Positions 1 to 7,698 of a stretch of 19,175 nt of DNA are shown here, one piece after another. The notes below the pieces were generated by a model. That model saw nothing but the letters and a program-made list of their open reading frames with translations. It had not been told where the DNA came from and made no database searches. Both the position numbers and the translations under genes were made by a program. Origin of the DNA: an uncultured Anaerolineaceae bacterium (GTDB lineage Bacteria > Chloroflexota > Anaerolineae > Anaerolineales > Anaerolineaceae); the NCBI GenBank assembly GCA_938020565.1, contig CALIHP010000032.1, forward strand, positions 1 through 19,175, given 5' to 3'. Position 1 is the first letter of the stretch. Each line of letters begins with the position of its first letter.

Positions 1-49
1 CATAATCATGCACCCCCTTTGTTGGTTTTTGTCCAACTTTGGGGGTGCA
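1..49. mobile_element. Outer end of an IS3-family-like insertion sequence (partial)
   Basis: Positions 31-49 read GTCCAACTTTGGGGGTGCA; on the minus strand this is TGCACCCCCAAAGTTGGAC. It resembles IS3-family (IS150-like) terminal inverted repeats, which end in 5'-TG...CA-3' and often carry CCCCAAA(A)GTTNGAC. The resemblance is from memory. The same bases form an 18+18 nt imperfect palindrome (8-25 with 33-50, broken only by a TTT/TTT internal loop). The end coincides with the point where the Fic reading frame (50-998) stops resembling its family, which supports an insertion junction at 49/50. The transposase, if present, lies outside the window. Confidence 0.45.
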
Positions 50-998
50 TATCACATCGACATTCGCCTTGTTTTTTCTTTCTTTATGAAAATTGGAGCG
101 AAGCCTCTCTTTTAAATTGATAATTTCTCTTCCGCATGACGTTGCGGATTCTGCGGTTGTCGCCACGGCCCGGAGGAAAAACAAGACCCACTCTTCCCAC
201 TTTCCAAATTCGCTGACTTCTCTCAACCTGTCGTAATATTCGATGCGATGTTTTTTCAGGTAGTAGCTGATGTATAGCAATGGATAATTGAGTATTTTTT
301 GACCATAGAGCCAGAAAGTGATCAGAAGGCGCCCAACTCTCCCATTCCCATCGAGAAAAGGATGAATCATTTCAAATTGCGCATGGATCAGCGCGATTTG
401 TATCAGTTTTGGAATTGTATTGCTTGGCTGCATGAACAATTCGAGGTCTGAAAGCGCTGCCATCATTTCATCCGGCGGAGGGGGAACAAAGCTCGCATCT
501 TTATAAAAGGCAGCCGCTTGCGCCAATCCAGTTTTGCGTTGTGCGAAATTCTCCCGGTCTTTTATTTTGTCCCCTTACGCCGCGAAGCAGGATCTTATGG
601 ATTTCCCGAATTAATCGAAGGCTCAGTGGAAGATCGTCCAACCTTTTTATTCCATAATTCAGCGCTTCAACGTAGTTAACGACTTCTGACGCTTCACGCT
701 TTTTCATTCCGGAAAGCTCGTCTACCTGAATTACGTCGAGGAGTGTCGCTTGCGTCCCCTCGATCTGGGAACTGAGCAGCGCTTCTTTTGTGACATACAT
801 TGAGACAAAAAGATTGGGGTTGGGCAATACTGTCGTTAATCCATCCAATCGTCCAACTTTTCGATCCGCTTCTGAGAGCTGGGTCAATATCGCTTCCGTT
901 ATTTGCAGCGCCGGGTTTGGGGGGAGCTGTTTGGGGATAAAAGCTGAATAACCGGCAAGTTGTTTAATAATACGTCCGCTTCGATTCCTGTAATCCAT
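50..998 (-). pseudogene. Fic family protein (AMPylase-type), frameshifted and 3'-truncated
   Basis: Fic enzymes transfer AMP or a related group to target hydroxyls. Reading from ATG at 998, the first 163 codons give a Fic N-terminal domain with the inhibitory motif S-x3-E-G (SSQIEG, residues 76-81), then stop at 501-503. A one-base shift at about 504-510 restores the family sequence directly (KDASFVPPPPDEMM), and the catalytic motif HPFLDGNGRVGR is intact at 329-364. The second-frame part runs open to the window edge, but after VDVI (about position 50) it enters the IS-like end, so the usual C-terminal winged-helix segment is missing. About 316 codons remain of a family length I recall as near 370. 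An isolated Fic gene of this class (inhibitory helix in cis) needs no antitoxin gene, and none is seen. Either the frameshift or the IS would be enough to damage it; a sequencing error could explain only the frameshift. Confidence 0.85.
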
Positions 999-1025
999 TA
1001 TAATTAAGACCTGCTTTCGTTTTCC

Positions 1026-1098
1026 TTATTAAAATTTTACCCGGTTTTCTTTAATAACGGACGCTTCAGCGGGCGCTTATTAAAAATGATTTTAATAA
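1026..1098. repeat. Alternating TTATTAAA / TTTAATAA motifs
   Basis: The 8-mer TTATTAAA occurs four times in alternating orientation: 1026-1033 (forward), 1050-1057 (reverse), 1077-1084 (forward), 1091-1098 (reverse). The last two form a 9-bp perfect inverted repeat (1077-1085 with 1090-1098) around a 4-base spacer. They sit between the divergent fic remnant and the pheST leader, just upstream of the pheST promoter. They could be operator sites or simply AT-rich intergenic sequence. Confidence 0.35.
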
Positions 1099-1122
1099 GG
1101 CCGGGCCGCATGCGCGGACGCA

Positions 1123-1131
1123 TGGTATACT
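1123..1131 (+). promoter_or_regulatory. Extended -10 promoter for the pheST T-box transcript
   Basis: TATACT at 1126-1131 is preceded by TGG, giving the TGn extended -10 signature; no good -35 box is seen at 16-18 bases upstream. Predicted initiation near 1138 falls just before the first T-box stem (about 1148), as expected. This is inference from position and sequence only. Confidence 0.45.
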
Positions 1132-1147
1132 TCAGGTTGTTAAAAAT

Positions 1148-1404
1148 GAACTGAGAAAAGCGACGACCACGAAAAGTACGCCGTTCTCAACCGACAGGGA
1201 GCGCAGGGGCTGGGACTGAGACCCCGCGCGGGAGAGGAGAAGGGCGGAAGTTCCCGTGCGAGCCGTTCGGGTGAACCCCGCTTCAGGAGCGGGCGGTAGT
1301 CCGGACCGTCAGCCGGCGATAACGGCGGGTAAGCGGGTTCCGCATGGAACCAAACCGGGTGGTACCGCGGAAATTTCCGTCCCTGTATGGGACGGTTTTT
1401 TATT
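1148..1404 (+). promoter_or_regulatory. T-box riboswitch leader of pheST (tRNA-Phe sensing)
   Basis: T-box leaders bind a specific uncharged tRNA and let transcription continue into the synthetase gene. The conserved T-box core GGGTGGTACCGCGG is at 1357-1370; its UGGU (1360-1363) would pair with an ACCA tRNA end, meaning discriminator base A, which fits tRNA-Phe. A GGTTCC/GGAACC hairpin (1336-1351) sits just before it, as stem III does. The antiterminator can form from GGG/GCG (1357-1370 side) with CGTCCC (1378-1383), which excludes the terminator stem that uses the same bases. The 5' part contains AGTA at about 1176 and a GACAGGGAGCGCAGG segment similar to stem I landmarks. Two UUC triplets (1251-1253 and 1266-1268) are candidates for the Phe specifier; I favour the first but cannot fold the RNA here. 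Confidence 0.9.
1377..1401 (+). terminator. Regulated terminator of the pheST T-box
   Basis: CCGTCCC (1377-1383) pairs with GGGACGG (1389-1395) across a 5-base loop, followed directly by six T. The left arm is shared with the antiterminator, so this is the switchable terminator of the T-box leader. Confidence 0.9.
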
Positions 1405-1456
1405 GAAAAGCGCCGAACTTGGTTCGGCTTAATGATGGGAAAGGGATTGTACTGTT

Positions 1457-2494
1457 ATGGAAAATGACTTATTCCAACAGCTCGCATCGTTCGAGGAGGA
1501 GGCGCTGGCCGCGCTCGAAGCGGCTCAGGACGAAGGCGAGTTATCGCGCTGGAAGTCGGCTTATTTAGGAAAAGCTTCGTTCGTCCAGCAGGTTTTCAGC
1601 CGCATGGGTTCGGCCGCGAAGGAGGATCGTCCGCGAATCGGGCAATCCGCGAACCGGACGCGCGCGGCGCTGGAGAGCGCTTTCGAGCTGCGCAGCGCCA
1701 CGGCCGCGGAAAAGGCGATGGCGGACCGGCTGGCCTCTGAGCGGATCGACGTAACGCTTCCGGGCCGTCCGATCCGGAAGGGCCGGCTGCATCCGGCGAC
1801 GCAGAACCTCCGGGAAATTCTCTCCGTCCTGTCGGAACTGGGTTTTGAGGTTTTCCGTTCCCCCGAGGTTGAGACGGACATGAATAATTTCGAGCTGCTG
1901 AATATCCCGGCGTATCATCCGGCGCGCGACATGTGGGATACGTTTTATACGACCGATCCCGGTGTTCTGCTGCGGACGCATACGTCGCCGGGGCAGATTC
2001 ACGCAATGCGAAGGTTCGCGCCGGAGCCGATTCGCGTCGCGCTTCCGGGGATGTGCTTCCGGTATGAGCAGGTCAGCGCCCGATCCGAAATCCAGTTTAA
2101 TCAGATCGAGCTTCTGGCGGTAGGGAAGCATATTTCGTTTGCCGACCTGAAAGGGACGCTTGAAGACTTCGCGAAGCGGATGTTCGGGGAGAACGTCCGG
2201 ACACGGTTCCGCCCGTCTTATTTCCCGTTTACCGAGCCGAGCGCGGAGATGGACGTTGAATGCTTTCTTTGCGGCGGGAGCGGCTGTTCGATGTGTAAAA
2301 ATTCGGGATGGCTCGAAATTCTTGGCTGCGGCATGGTTCACCCGACGGTCCTTCGCAACGGCGGTTACGATCCGGCGGTGTATTCCGGCTATGCCGCGGG
2401 GATGGGGCCTGAACGGATTATGATATTACGGCATGCAATCGACGATATTCGCTATTTCTGGAACAACGATATTCGATTCCTGGAGCAATTCTGA
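1457..2494 (+). CDS. pheS: Phenylalanyl-tRNA synthetase alpha subunit
   Basis: Catalytic subunit of the cytoplasmic (alpha-beta)2 enzyme that charges tRNA-Phe. The 345-residue length is normal. Residues 1 to about 95 form a charged helical arm that contacts tRNA; the class II core follows, with RTHTSPGQ (173-180), motif 2 FRYEQ (201-205), the Phe-site segment FPFTEPSAEMDV (256-267) and motif 3 GMGPER (315-320). Four cysteines in C-x2-C-x4-C-x2-C spacing (269, 272, 277, 280) form a knuckle known in many bacterial PheS, which may or may not bind zinc. The ATG at 1457 follows a purine-rich GGGAAAGGG ribosome site and lies about 55 bases after the T-box terminator, so expression should follow uncharged tRNA-Phe. 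The stop codon overlaps the pheT start by one base (TGATG), implying coupled translation and balanced subunits. Confidence 0.97.
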   Translation: MENDLFQQLASFEEEALAALEAAQDEGELSRWKSAYLGKASFVQQVFSRMGSAAKEDRPRIGQSANRTRAALESAFELRSATAAEKAMADRLASERIDVTLPGRPIRKGRLHPATQNLREILSVLSELGFEVFRSPEVETDMNNFELLNIPAYHPARDMWDTFYTTDPGVLLRTHTSPGQIHAMRRFAPEPIRVALPGMCFRYEQVSARSEIQFNQIELLAVGKHISFADLKGTLEDFAKRMFGENVRTRFRPSYFPFTEPSAEMDVECFLCGGSGCSMCKNSGWLEILGCGMVHPTVLRNGGYDPAVYSGYAAGMGPERIMILRHAIDDIRYFWNNDIRFLEQF

Positions 2495-5022
2495 TGAACA
2501 TTCCTCTTTCCTGGTTAAAAGATTTTGTTGAGGTTAATCTTCCGCTCGAAGAAATCGCCCGGGTCATGACGATGGCGGGGCTGGAGGTTGACGAGGTCAA
2601 GCTGTTGGGGCTGGCGGGGCCGGATAACGACCGGCACGGCTTTAAATTTACCGGGCTGTCCTGGCCCGCGGATAAATTCGTCGTCGCCGAAATTCAGGAA
2701 GTCAACACGCATCCCGACGCCGACCGGCTGGTTCTCTGCGAGCTGGACGATGGAACGGGCGTCCGGACGATCCTGACCGGCGCGCCGAACCTCTATCCGT
2801 ATAAGGGGAAGGGCCGGATCGAGCCGCCGCTGAAGGTCGCTTACGTTCGGGAAGGCGCGATCCTCTACGATGGGCATAAACCGGGTTTTGAGTTGACGAA
2901 GCTGAAAAAAATGAAGATTCGCGGGTTTGAGACGAATTCGATGGTCTGCTCTGAGAAGGAGCTGGGCTTATCGGAGGAGAGCGACGGGATTATCCTTTTC
3001 GACAGCGACGCGCCGACAGGGACGCCGCTCGCGGATTATATCGGCGACGCGGTCTTTGTGGTCGATATCCTTCCGAATATGGCGCGGAACGCCTGTATCC
3101 GCGGGGTCGCCCGCGAAATCGCGGCGCAGCTCAAGCTTCCGCTCAAGTCGCCGTTCCGTCCGGTCCAGCCGAGCGGCGCGCCGATCAATGGGCTGGCTTC
3201 AATCGAAATTCGCGATCCGGAATTGAACCCGCGCTTTATTTTGGGGTATGCCGATGGGCTCAGGGCGCAGCCGAGTCCGCGCTGGGTCCAGCGGCGGTTG
3301 AACGCCGCCGGGATGCGTCCGATTAATAGTATCGTCGACGCGACGAATTACGTCATGCTTGAGTTGGGCTTGCCGCTGCATGCGTTCGATTACGATTCGC
3401 TTGTCCGGCGGGCGAACGGCGCCGCTCCCGCGATTGTTACGCGCCATGCGCGCAGCGGCGAGGTCCTGAAGACGCTGGACGACGTCGAACGGACGCTGGA
3501 CGATTCGATGATGCTCGTGACCGACGGCGCCGGCGCGCTTTCGATCGGCGGAATCATGGGCGGGATGGAGAGCGAGATCCTTCCGGAAACGACGAGGGTT
3601 TTGCTTGAATCAGCGGCCTGGAACTTCGTGAATATCCGGAAAACGGCGACGAAGCTGCGGCTGAGCAGCGAGGCCGGGTACCGGAACAGCCGCGGGGTCC
3701 ATCCGAATATTGCGCGCGAGGCCTGCGAGGCCTGCTTATCGCGGATGGTCGACTGGAGCGGCGGGCGGATCGCTCCGGGAACGATCGACCGGTACCCGAA
3801 CGTTTTCCCCGATACGGTCAACGAACTCAGCGCGGACGATATCGAACGCGCGCTGGGCGTGCGGATCCCGTTATCTGAAGTCGCGGAATACCTGCGCCGG
3901 TTGGAATTCGGCGTTGAAGCGATCGACGGCGGCGAACGGCTCCGCGTGACAACCCCGGCGCATCGGCTGGACATCGGCGAAGGGTTGATCGGGAAGGCTG
4001 ACCTGATCGAGGAGACTGCACGTCTTTACGGATATGACCGGATCCCGATGACGCGGATGAGCGACGAGCTTCCTCCGGCGTACGCGAACCCGATGATCCT
4101 GTTTGAGAATAAGGTCCGCGACGAGCTCGCAAGCGTCGGTTTATACGAAATTATCACGTACCGGATGACGGCGCCGGAGCGCGAGGCGCGGTTCTTCGGG
4201 ACGGCAGCAGAGCGCTGCGTCCGGCTGGCGAACCCGATTTCGCCCGACCGATCCGTTTTGCGGACGAGCCTGCTCCCCGGAGTGATGGAAGTTGTCGAAC
4301 GCAACGTCCGTCTTCATGACGAGATCGGATTTTTCGAGGTGGGGCCGGTTTTTATCCCGGTCGACGGCGAGGCGCTCCCGCGCGAAGAGATTCGACTTTC
4401 GGCCGCGATGAGCGGGAAACGCTTCGTAGACAGCTGGGATCATCATTCGGACGAACGGATCGACTTTTTCGATCTGAAAGCCGTTCTGGAAACGCTGACC
4501 GCAGGGCTTCACCTGCCGAAGCTGACGCTCGTCCCGACCGTCCTTCCGTATTTCCATCCCGGCAAGGCAGCTGAGATCCGGATAGACGATACGCCAGTCG
4601 GCGTGATTGGCGAGCTGCATCCGTCTTCGCAAAAGAACTATGACCTGACGGGGAACACGGTTGCGGTGATGGACCTGTCGCTGGAAACGCTGCAGTCGCT
4701 GGCGGACGTGAATTATCCGATCCGTCCGATTTCGACGTTCCCGATGATTTTTGAGGATATTGCGGTGATCGTCGATGAGGCGCTGCCGGCCGCGGAGGTG
4801 ATCGCGCTGATCCGGCAGTCGGGCGGAAAGATCCTGAAGAAGGTCGAGCTGTTCGATATTTTCCGGTCGGAGGCGATTGGATCGGACAAGAAAAGCCTTG
4901 CGTTCAGCCTCGCGTACCAGTCCGATGAAAAGACGCTGACGGATAAGGACGCGACGGCGATCCGGAATAAGATCGTCCGTCGCCTGGAACAGGTTTTCGG
5001 CGCGAAACTGCGCAGCGCGTAA
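2494..5022 (+). CDS. pheT: Phenylalanyl-tRNA synthetase beta subunit
   Basis: Partner of PheS; it builds the heterotetramer, edits mischarged Tyr-tRNA-Phe and binds the tRNA anticodon. Visible domains in order: N-terminal segment, EMAP/OB-type tRNA-binding domain (about 62-185, starting FVVAEIQEVNTHPDADRL), B3/B4 editing domain (about 240-415, with ARNACIRGVAREIA just before it), B5 domain (about 440-515, ending DLIEETARLYGYDRIP), a catalytic-core-like region (about 530-730) and the C-terminal FDX-ACB anticodon-binding domain (about 741-841, STFPMIFEDIAVIV). At 842 residues it is somewhat longer than the roughly 800 of E. coli; the extra length includes a loop (about 40-60) before the EMAP domain. 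The ATG overlaps the pheS stop by one base, and a terminator follows 25 bases after the stop. Confidence 0.97.
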   Translation: MNIPLSWLKDFVEVNLPLEEIARVMTMAGLEVDEVKLLGLAGPDNDRHGFKFTGLSWPADKFVVAEIQEVNTHPDADRLVLCELDDGTGVRTILTGAPNLYPYKGKGRIEPPLKVAYVREGAILYDGHKPGFELTKLKKMKIRGFETNSMVCSEKELGLSEESDGIILFDSDAPTGTPLADYIGDAVFVVDILPNMARNACIRGVAREIAAQLKLPLKSPFRPVQPSGAPINGLASIEIRDPELNPRFILGYADGLRAQPSPRWVQRRLNAAGMRPINSIVDATNYVMLELGLPLHAFDYDSLVRRANGAAPAIVTRHARSGEVLKTLDDVERTLDDSMMLVTDGAGALSIGGIMGGMESEILPETTRVLLESAAWNFVNIRKTATKLRLSSEAGYRNSRGVHPNIAREACEACLSRMVDWSGGRIAPGTIDRYPNVFPDTVNELSADDIERALGVRIPLSEVAEYLRRLEFGVEAIDGGERLRVTTPAHRLDIGEGLIGKADLIEETARLYGYDRIPMTRMSDELPPAYANPMILFENKVRDELASVGLYEIITYRMTAPEREARFFGTAAERCVRLANPISPDRSVLRTSLLPGVMEVVERNVRLHDEIGFFEVGPVFIPVDGEALPREEIRLSAAMSGKRFVDSWDHHSDERIDFFDLKAVLETLTAGLHLPKLTLVPTVLPYFHPGKAAEIRIDDTPVGVIGELHPSSQKNYDLTGNTVAVMDLSLETLQSLADVNYPIRPISTFPMIFEDIAVIVDEALPAAEVIALIRQSGGKILKKVELFDIFRSEAIGSDKKSLAFSLAYQSDEKTLTDKDATAIRNKIVRRLEQVFGAKLRSA

Positions 5023-5046
5023 GCTTAACTTTTCCAGATTGACTGA

Positions 5047-5080
5047 CGAGAGCATCCCCGGTTTTGGATGCTCTCGTTTT
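5047..5080 (+). terminator. Intrinsic terminator after pheT
   Basis: An 11-bp perfect stem (CGAGAGCATCC 5047-5057 with GGATGCTCTCG 5066-5076) with an 8-base loop is followed by TTTTCATTT. It closes the pheST transcript. Confidence 0.93.
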
Positions 5081-5134
5081 CATTTAGAACGCCGCTTCTT
5101 AATAAAACTTTAATATTCGTCTTTTTCTGAACCC

Positions 5135-5185
5135 TTTCATGAATTAACGAAATAATTTCAACAAATGTCGGGTTTTTTCATGAAA
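5135..5185. promoter_or_regulatory. Two TTTCATGAA(A) palindromes, possible operator pair
   Basis: TTTCATGAA at 5135-5143 and the perfect palindrome TTTCATGAAA at 5176-5185 have centres 41 bases apart, close to four helical turns. A related half-site, ATGAAA, lies near 5210-5215. They lie about 95-140 bases upstream of the predicted start of the sugar operon, where an activator or a looping repressor could bind. The rest of 5086-5240 is AT-rich and shows no gene. Confidence 0.35.
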
Positions 5186-5244
5186 CTGGTTGTCTGATAA
5201 GCATAATCTATGAAATTTATCCGTTTCCTACGCGTTTGGAAGCA

Positions 5245-5272
5245 TTGCATCTTTCAGCGAATCACATATAAT
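5245..5272 (+). promoter_or_regulatory. Promoter of the sugar ABC/oxidoreductase operon
   Basis: A perfect -10 TATAAT at 5267-5272 has TTGCAT (5245-5250) 16 bases upstream as a partial -35. Predicted initiation near 5279 leaves a leader of about 65 bases before the chosen ATG at 5344. A GTG at 5281 would be leaderless and was not preferred. Confidence 0.6.
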
Positions 5273-5343
5273 TCAAGTACGTGAAGAATTCGATTCACCA
5301 AATGAAACTCCGCCATGAATCGGAGAAAAAGGAGACAAGCATT

Positions 5344-6681
5344 ATGTTATCCCGTGATCTGTTGAAAAAAGCTATATTTTTCATCGTCATTTCTGTATTA
5401 TCTGTCGTGATTTTAACTGCTTGCGGTTCGTCGGAAAAGTCTTCGACAGAGGCTGAGAAACCCGCTGCTGCGGGTGGGGATGCGATTACGCTGCGCTTCG
5501 CCTGGTGGGGGAATCAGGTCCGCAACGACCTGACGCAAAAGGCAAACGAGCGATATCACGAGTTGAACGGGAACGTCACCGTTCAGGGTTCGTTTTATCA
5601 GTGGAGCGATTACTGGAGCAAGATGGCGACGCAATCCGCCGGGAAGCAGATGCCGGATATTATTCAGATGGATCTCTCGTATATCGATCAGTATGTATCG
5701 AATAACCAGCTTCTCGATCTGACTCCGTATATTGAAAGCGGCGCGCTCGATACTTCGAAAATTCCGGAGAATATTCTCGTAATGGGAAAGGTTGGCGAAG
5801 GAAATTATGGGATCGCCGCAGGAGTGAACGTCATGTGCCTGTTTTACGATAAGGCGATTACGGATTCCGTCGGCGTCACGATCGAAGACAATATGACTTT
5901 CGACGCGTTCGTCGAAGTCGCGAAGAAAATTACCGCCGAGACGGGCTATCGTGCGAAACTGATTTACGACGCGAACTATATGCGCGATTGGGCGCGCGCG
6001 GAAGGGATTTCGATTCAGAAGGCTGAGATGCCGGTTGACAGTGCCGACGCTTATGTTCCGTATTTTCAAATTCTTGTAGACGGGGTCGCTGAAGGATGGC
6101 ATACCACTCCGGACGTCATGACCGGGAACGCGATTGAAATGGAACCGCTCGTTTATGGGTCAACGCCGGAAACCATGTCCTGGTGCACGCTGAACGGCGG
6201 AAGTAATCAGCTGACCGCGCTGCAAAAAGCGGCAAAGGAGGGTCAGGAAATTACCGTATCGACCATTCCGACCAGTAATCCAATCAAATCGAATTACCTG
6301 AAACCGAGCATGTTTTTCTCGATCAGCGCGGATACGAAAAATCCGGACGCGGCTGTGGCGTTCCTGAACTACCTGATCAACTCTGTGGAAGCAAACGATA
6401 TCCTTTTAGGCGAGCGCGGGGTGCCGATCAATACTGACATCGCTGATTTTATTTACGATAAAATCACGCCGGGAGAACAGGAAGTCATCAAGTTCGTCAC
6501 TGAGGTCGTTACGCCGAACAGCAGTCCGATCGATCCTCCGGATCCGAAAGGCTCTTCTGAATTAAACGCCGCCTTGCGCGATATTGTCGAGAAAGTCGGT
6601 TACGGCGAATACAGCGCTGAAGAAGCGGCGCAGGAATATTTCACACGCGGAACCGAAATTTTCGCAGAGAGCAATAAATAG
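5344..6681 (+). CDS. Sugar ABC transporter substrate-binding lipoprotein
   Basis: Extracytoplasmic, membrane-anchored receptor of family 1 (SBP_bac_1) that captures a sugar and delivers it to the two permeases encoded next. The ATG at 5344 is chosen because AGGAGA lies 9 bases upstream and because it gives a standard signal: basic MLSRDLLKK, a hydrophobic stretch (10-23), then lipobox LTAC with Cys27 as lipidated residue. The longer frame from GTG 5281 would add 21 polar residues in front of the signal. The mature part begins with a Ser/Glu/Ala-rich linker, then ITLRFAWWGNQ, typical of sugar receptors, and PDIIQMDLSYIDQYV. At 445 residues the length is normal. It is first in the operon and followed by a hairpin (6711-6743), which would favour higher receptor than permease expression. 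The substrate cannot be read from sequence. Confidence 0.93.
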   Translation: MLSRDLLKKAIFFIVISVLSVVILTACGSSEKSSTEAEKPAAAGGDAITLRFAWWGNQVRNDLTQKANERYHELNGNVTVQGSFYQWSDYWSKMATQSAGKQMPDIIQMDLSYIDQYVSNNQLLDLTPYIESGALDTSKIPENILVMGKVGEGNYGIAAGVNVMCLFYDKAITDSVGVTIEDNMTFDAFVEVAKKITAETGYRAKLIYDANYMRDWARAEGISIQKAEMPVDSADAYVPYFQILVDGVAEGWHTTPDVMTGNAIEMEPLVYGSTPETMSWCTLNGGSNQLTALQKAAKEGQEITVSTIPTSNPIKSNYLKPSMFFSISADTKNPDAAVAFLNYLINSVEANDILLGERGVPINTDIADFIYDKITPGEQEVIKFVTEVVTPNSSPIDPPDPKGSSELNAALRDIVEKVGYGEYSAEEAAQEYFTRGTEIFAESNK

Positions 6682-6710
6682 GCTGCATATCCCTGGATAT
6701 TCAGGATTGC

Positions 6711-6749
6711 CTGCCGCTTCTGATCCCGAATCACAAGCGGCAGATTTTT
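6711..6749 (+). terminator. Intercistronic hairpin (partial terminator or mRNA stabiliser)
   Basis: CTGCCGCTT (6711-6719) pairs perfectly with AAGCGGCAG (6735-6743) across a 15-base loop, followed by ATTTTTAAA. It lies between the binding protein and the first permease. In similar operons such hairpins attenuate downstream genes or protect the receptor mRNA. Confidence 0.6.
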
Positions 6750-6776
6750 AAACAACGCGGCCTGAAGGAGGAGCGG

Positions 6777-7679
6777 ATGAATTCAATTCAAAAACTGAAT
6801 CGATGGCTGAATCGGGAAAGCGTCGCCGGAGTCGTTTTCAGCCTGCCGTTTATTATTGGTTTTTTGCTGTTTCTGGCGGTTCCGATGGGCTTGTCGCTGA
6901 TCTATTCGTTCAGCGACTATGATATTTTATCGCCGGCGCGTTTCGCCGGTTTCAGCAACTATATCAGGATTTTTACTCATGATCAAACGTTTATCAGCTC
7001 GGTCAAAGCAACGTTTTATTTCGCGCTCGTATCGGTTCCGCTGCGACTGATTTTTGCGCTGATCGTGGCGCTGATTCTGGTCAGGCCGACGAAGGCGGTC
7101 GGGTTTTATCGCGCCGCTTATTACCTGCCTTCGATTATCGGCGGATCGGTCGCGATTTCGGTGTTGTGGCGGCGAATGTTTGCGGTTGACGGCGTCGTTA
7201 ACAGTCTTTTGGGCCTGATTGGAATTCCGTCGAATCTGCCCTGGCTCTCGAATACGCGGACGGCGATCTGGACGCTGATTATCTTAGCCGTCTGGCAGTT
7301 TGGATCGTCGATGCTGATTTTTCTCGCTTCGTTGAAACAGATTCCGGCTTCTTTGTACGAAGCGGCGGAAATCGACGGCGCGTCCGGATGGCGGACATTT
7401 TTTAATGTCACGCTGCCGCTGCTGACGCCGACGATTTTCTTTAATCTGGTGATGCAGACGATTAACGGTTTCCTCGCGTTTACGCAGAGTTTAATTATTA
7501 CCGACGGACGCCCGTTGAATACGACGCTGTTCTATGCGGTGTACATGTACCGGCAGGCGTTCCAATATGGCAACGCCGGATACGCGGCGGCTCTCGCATG
7601 GGTCATGCTGGCGTTTATCGGCCTGCTGACGTTTATTTTATTCCGGACAAAAAAATACTGGGTTTATCAGCAGGACTGA
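6777..7679 (+). CDS. Sugar ABC transporter permease, MalF/UgpA-like
   Basis: Inner-membrane channel subunit of a carbohydrate uptake transporter (CUT1 type). The 300 residues show about six membrane segments, the first at about 17-43 (FSLPFIIGFLLFLAVPM). The cytoplasmic EAA loop, which docks on the ATPase, is clear at 195-217 (EAAEIDGASGWRTFFN, then VTLPLLTP). A strong GGAGGAG ribosome site precedes the ATG at 6777. The second permease begins 19 bases after its stop. The gene sits downstream of the binding protein and the hairpin at 6711-6743. Confidence 0.93.
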   Translation: MNSIQKLNRWLNRESVAGVVFSLPFIIGFLLFLAVPMGLSLIYSFSDYDILSPARFAGFSNYIRIFTHDQTFISSVKATFYFALVSVPLRLIFALIVALILVRPTKAVGFYRAAYYLPSIIGGSVAISVLWRRMFAVDGVVNSLLGLIGIPSNLPWLSNTRTAIWTLIILAVWQFGSSMLIFLASLKQIPASLYEAAEIDGASGWRTFFNVTLPLLTPTIFFNLVMQTINGFLAFTQSLIITDGRPLNTTLFYAVYMYRQAFQYGNAGYAAALAWVMLAFIGLLTFILFRTKKYWVYQQD

Positions 7680-7698
7680 GGAAAAGGGACTGGTGGAA

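Noticed and set aside
8..50. Palindrome as an ordinary terminator of fic
   Set aside because: The palindrome has no U-run after the stem in the minus direction and coincides with an IS-like end and loss of Fic similarity.
1565..2341. 258-codon open frame on the minus strand
   Set aside because: Antisense to pheS; composition typical of a shadow frame.
4141..5055. 304-codon open frame on the minus strand
   Set aside because: Antisense to pheT and crossing the pheT terminator; basic low-complexity composition and no family resemblance.
5281..5343. GTG start for the sugar-binding lipoprotein
   Set aside because: It is 8 bases after TATAAT, so a leaderless start is conceivable, but it would put 21 polar residues before the lipoprotein signal; ATG 5344 has AGGAGA and a standard signal.
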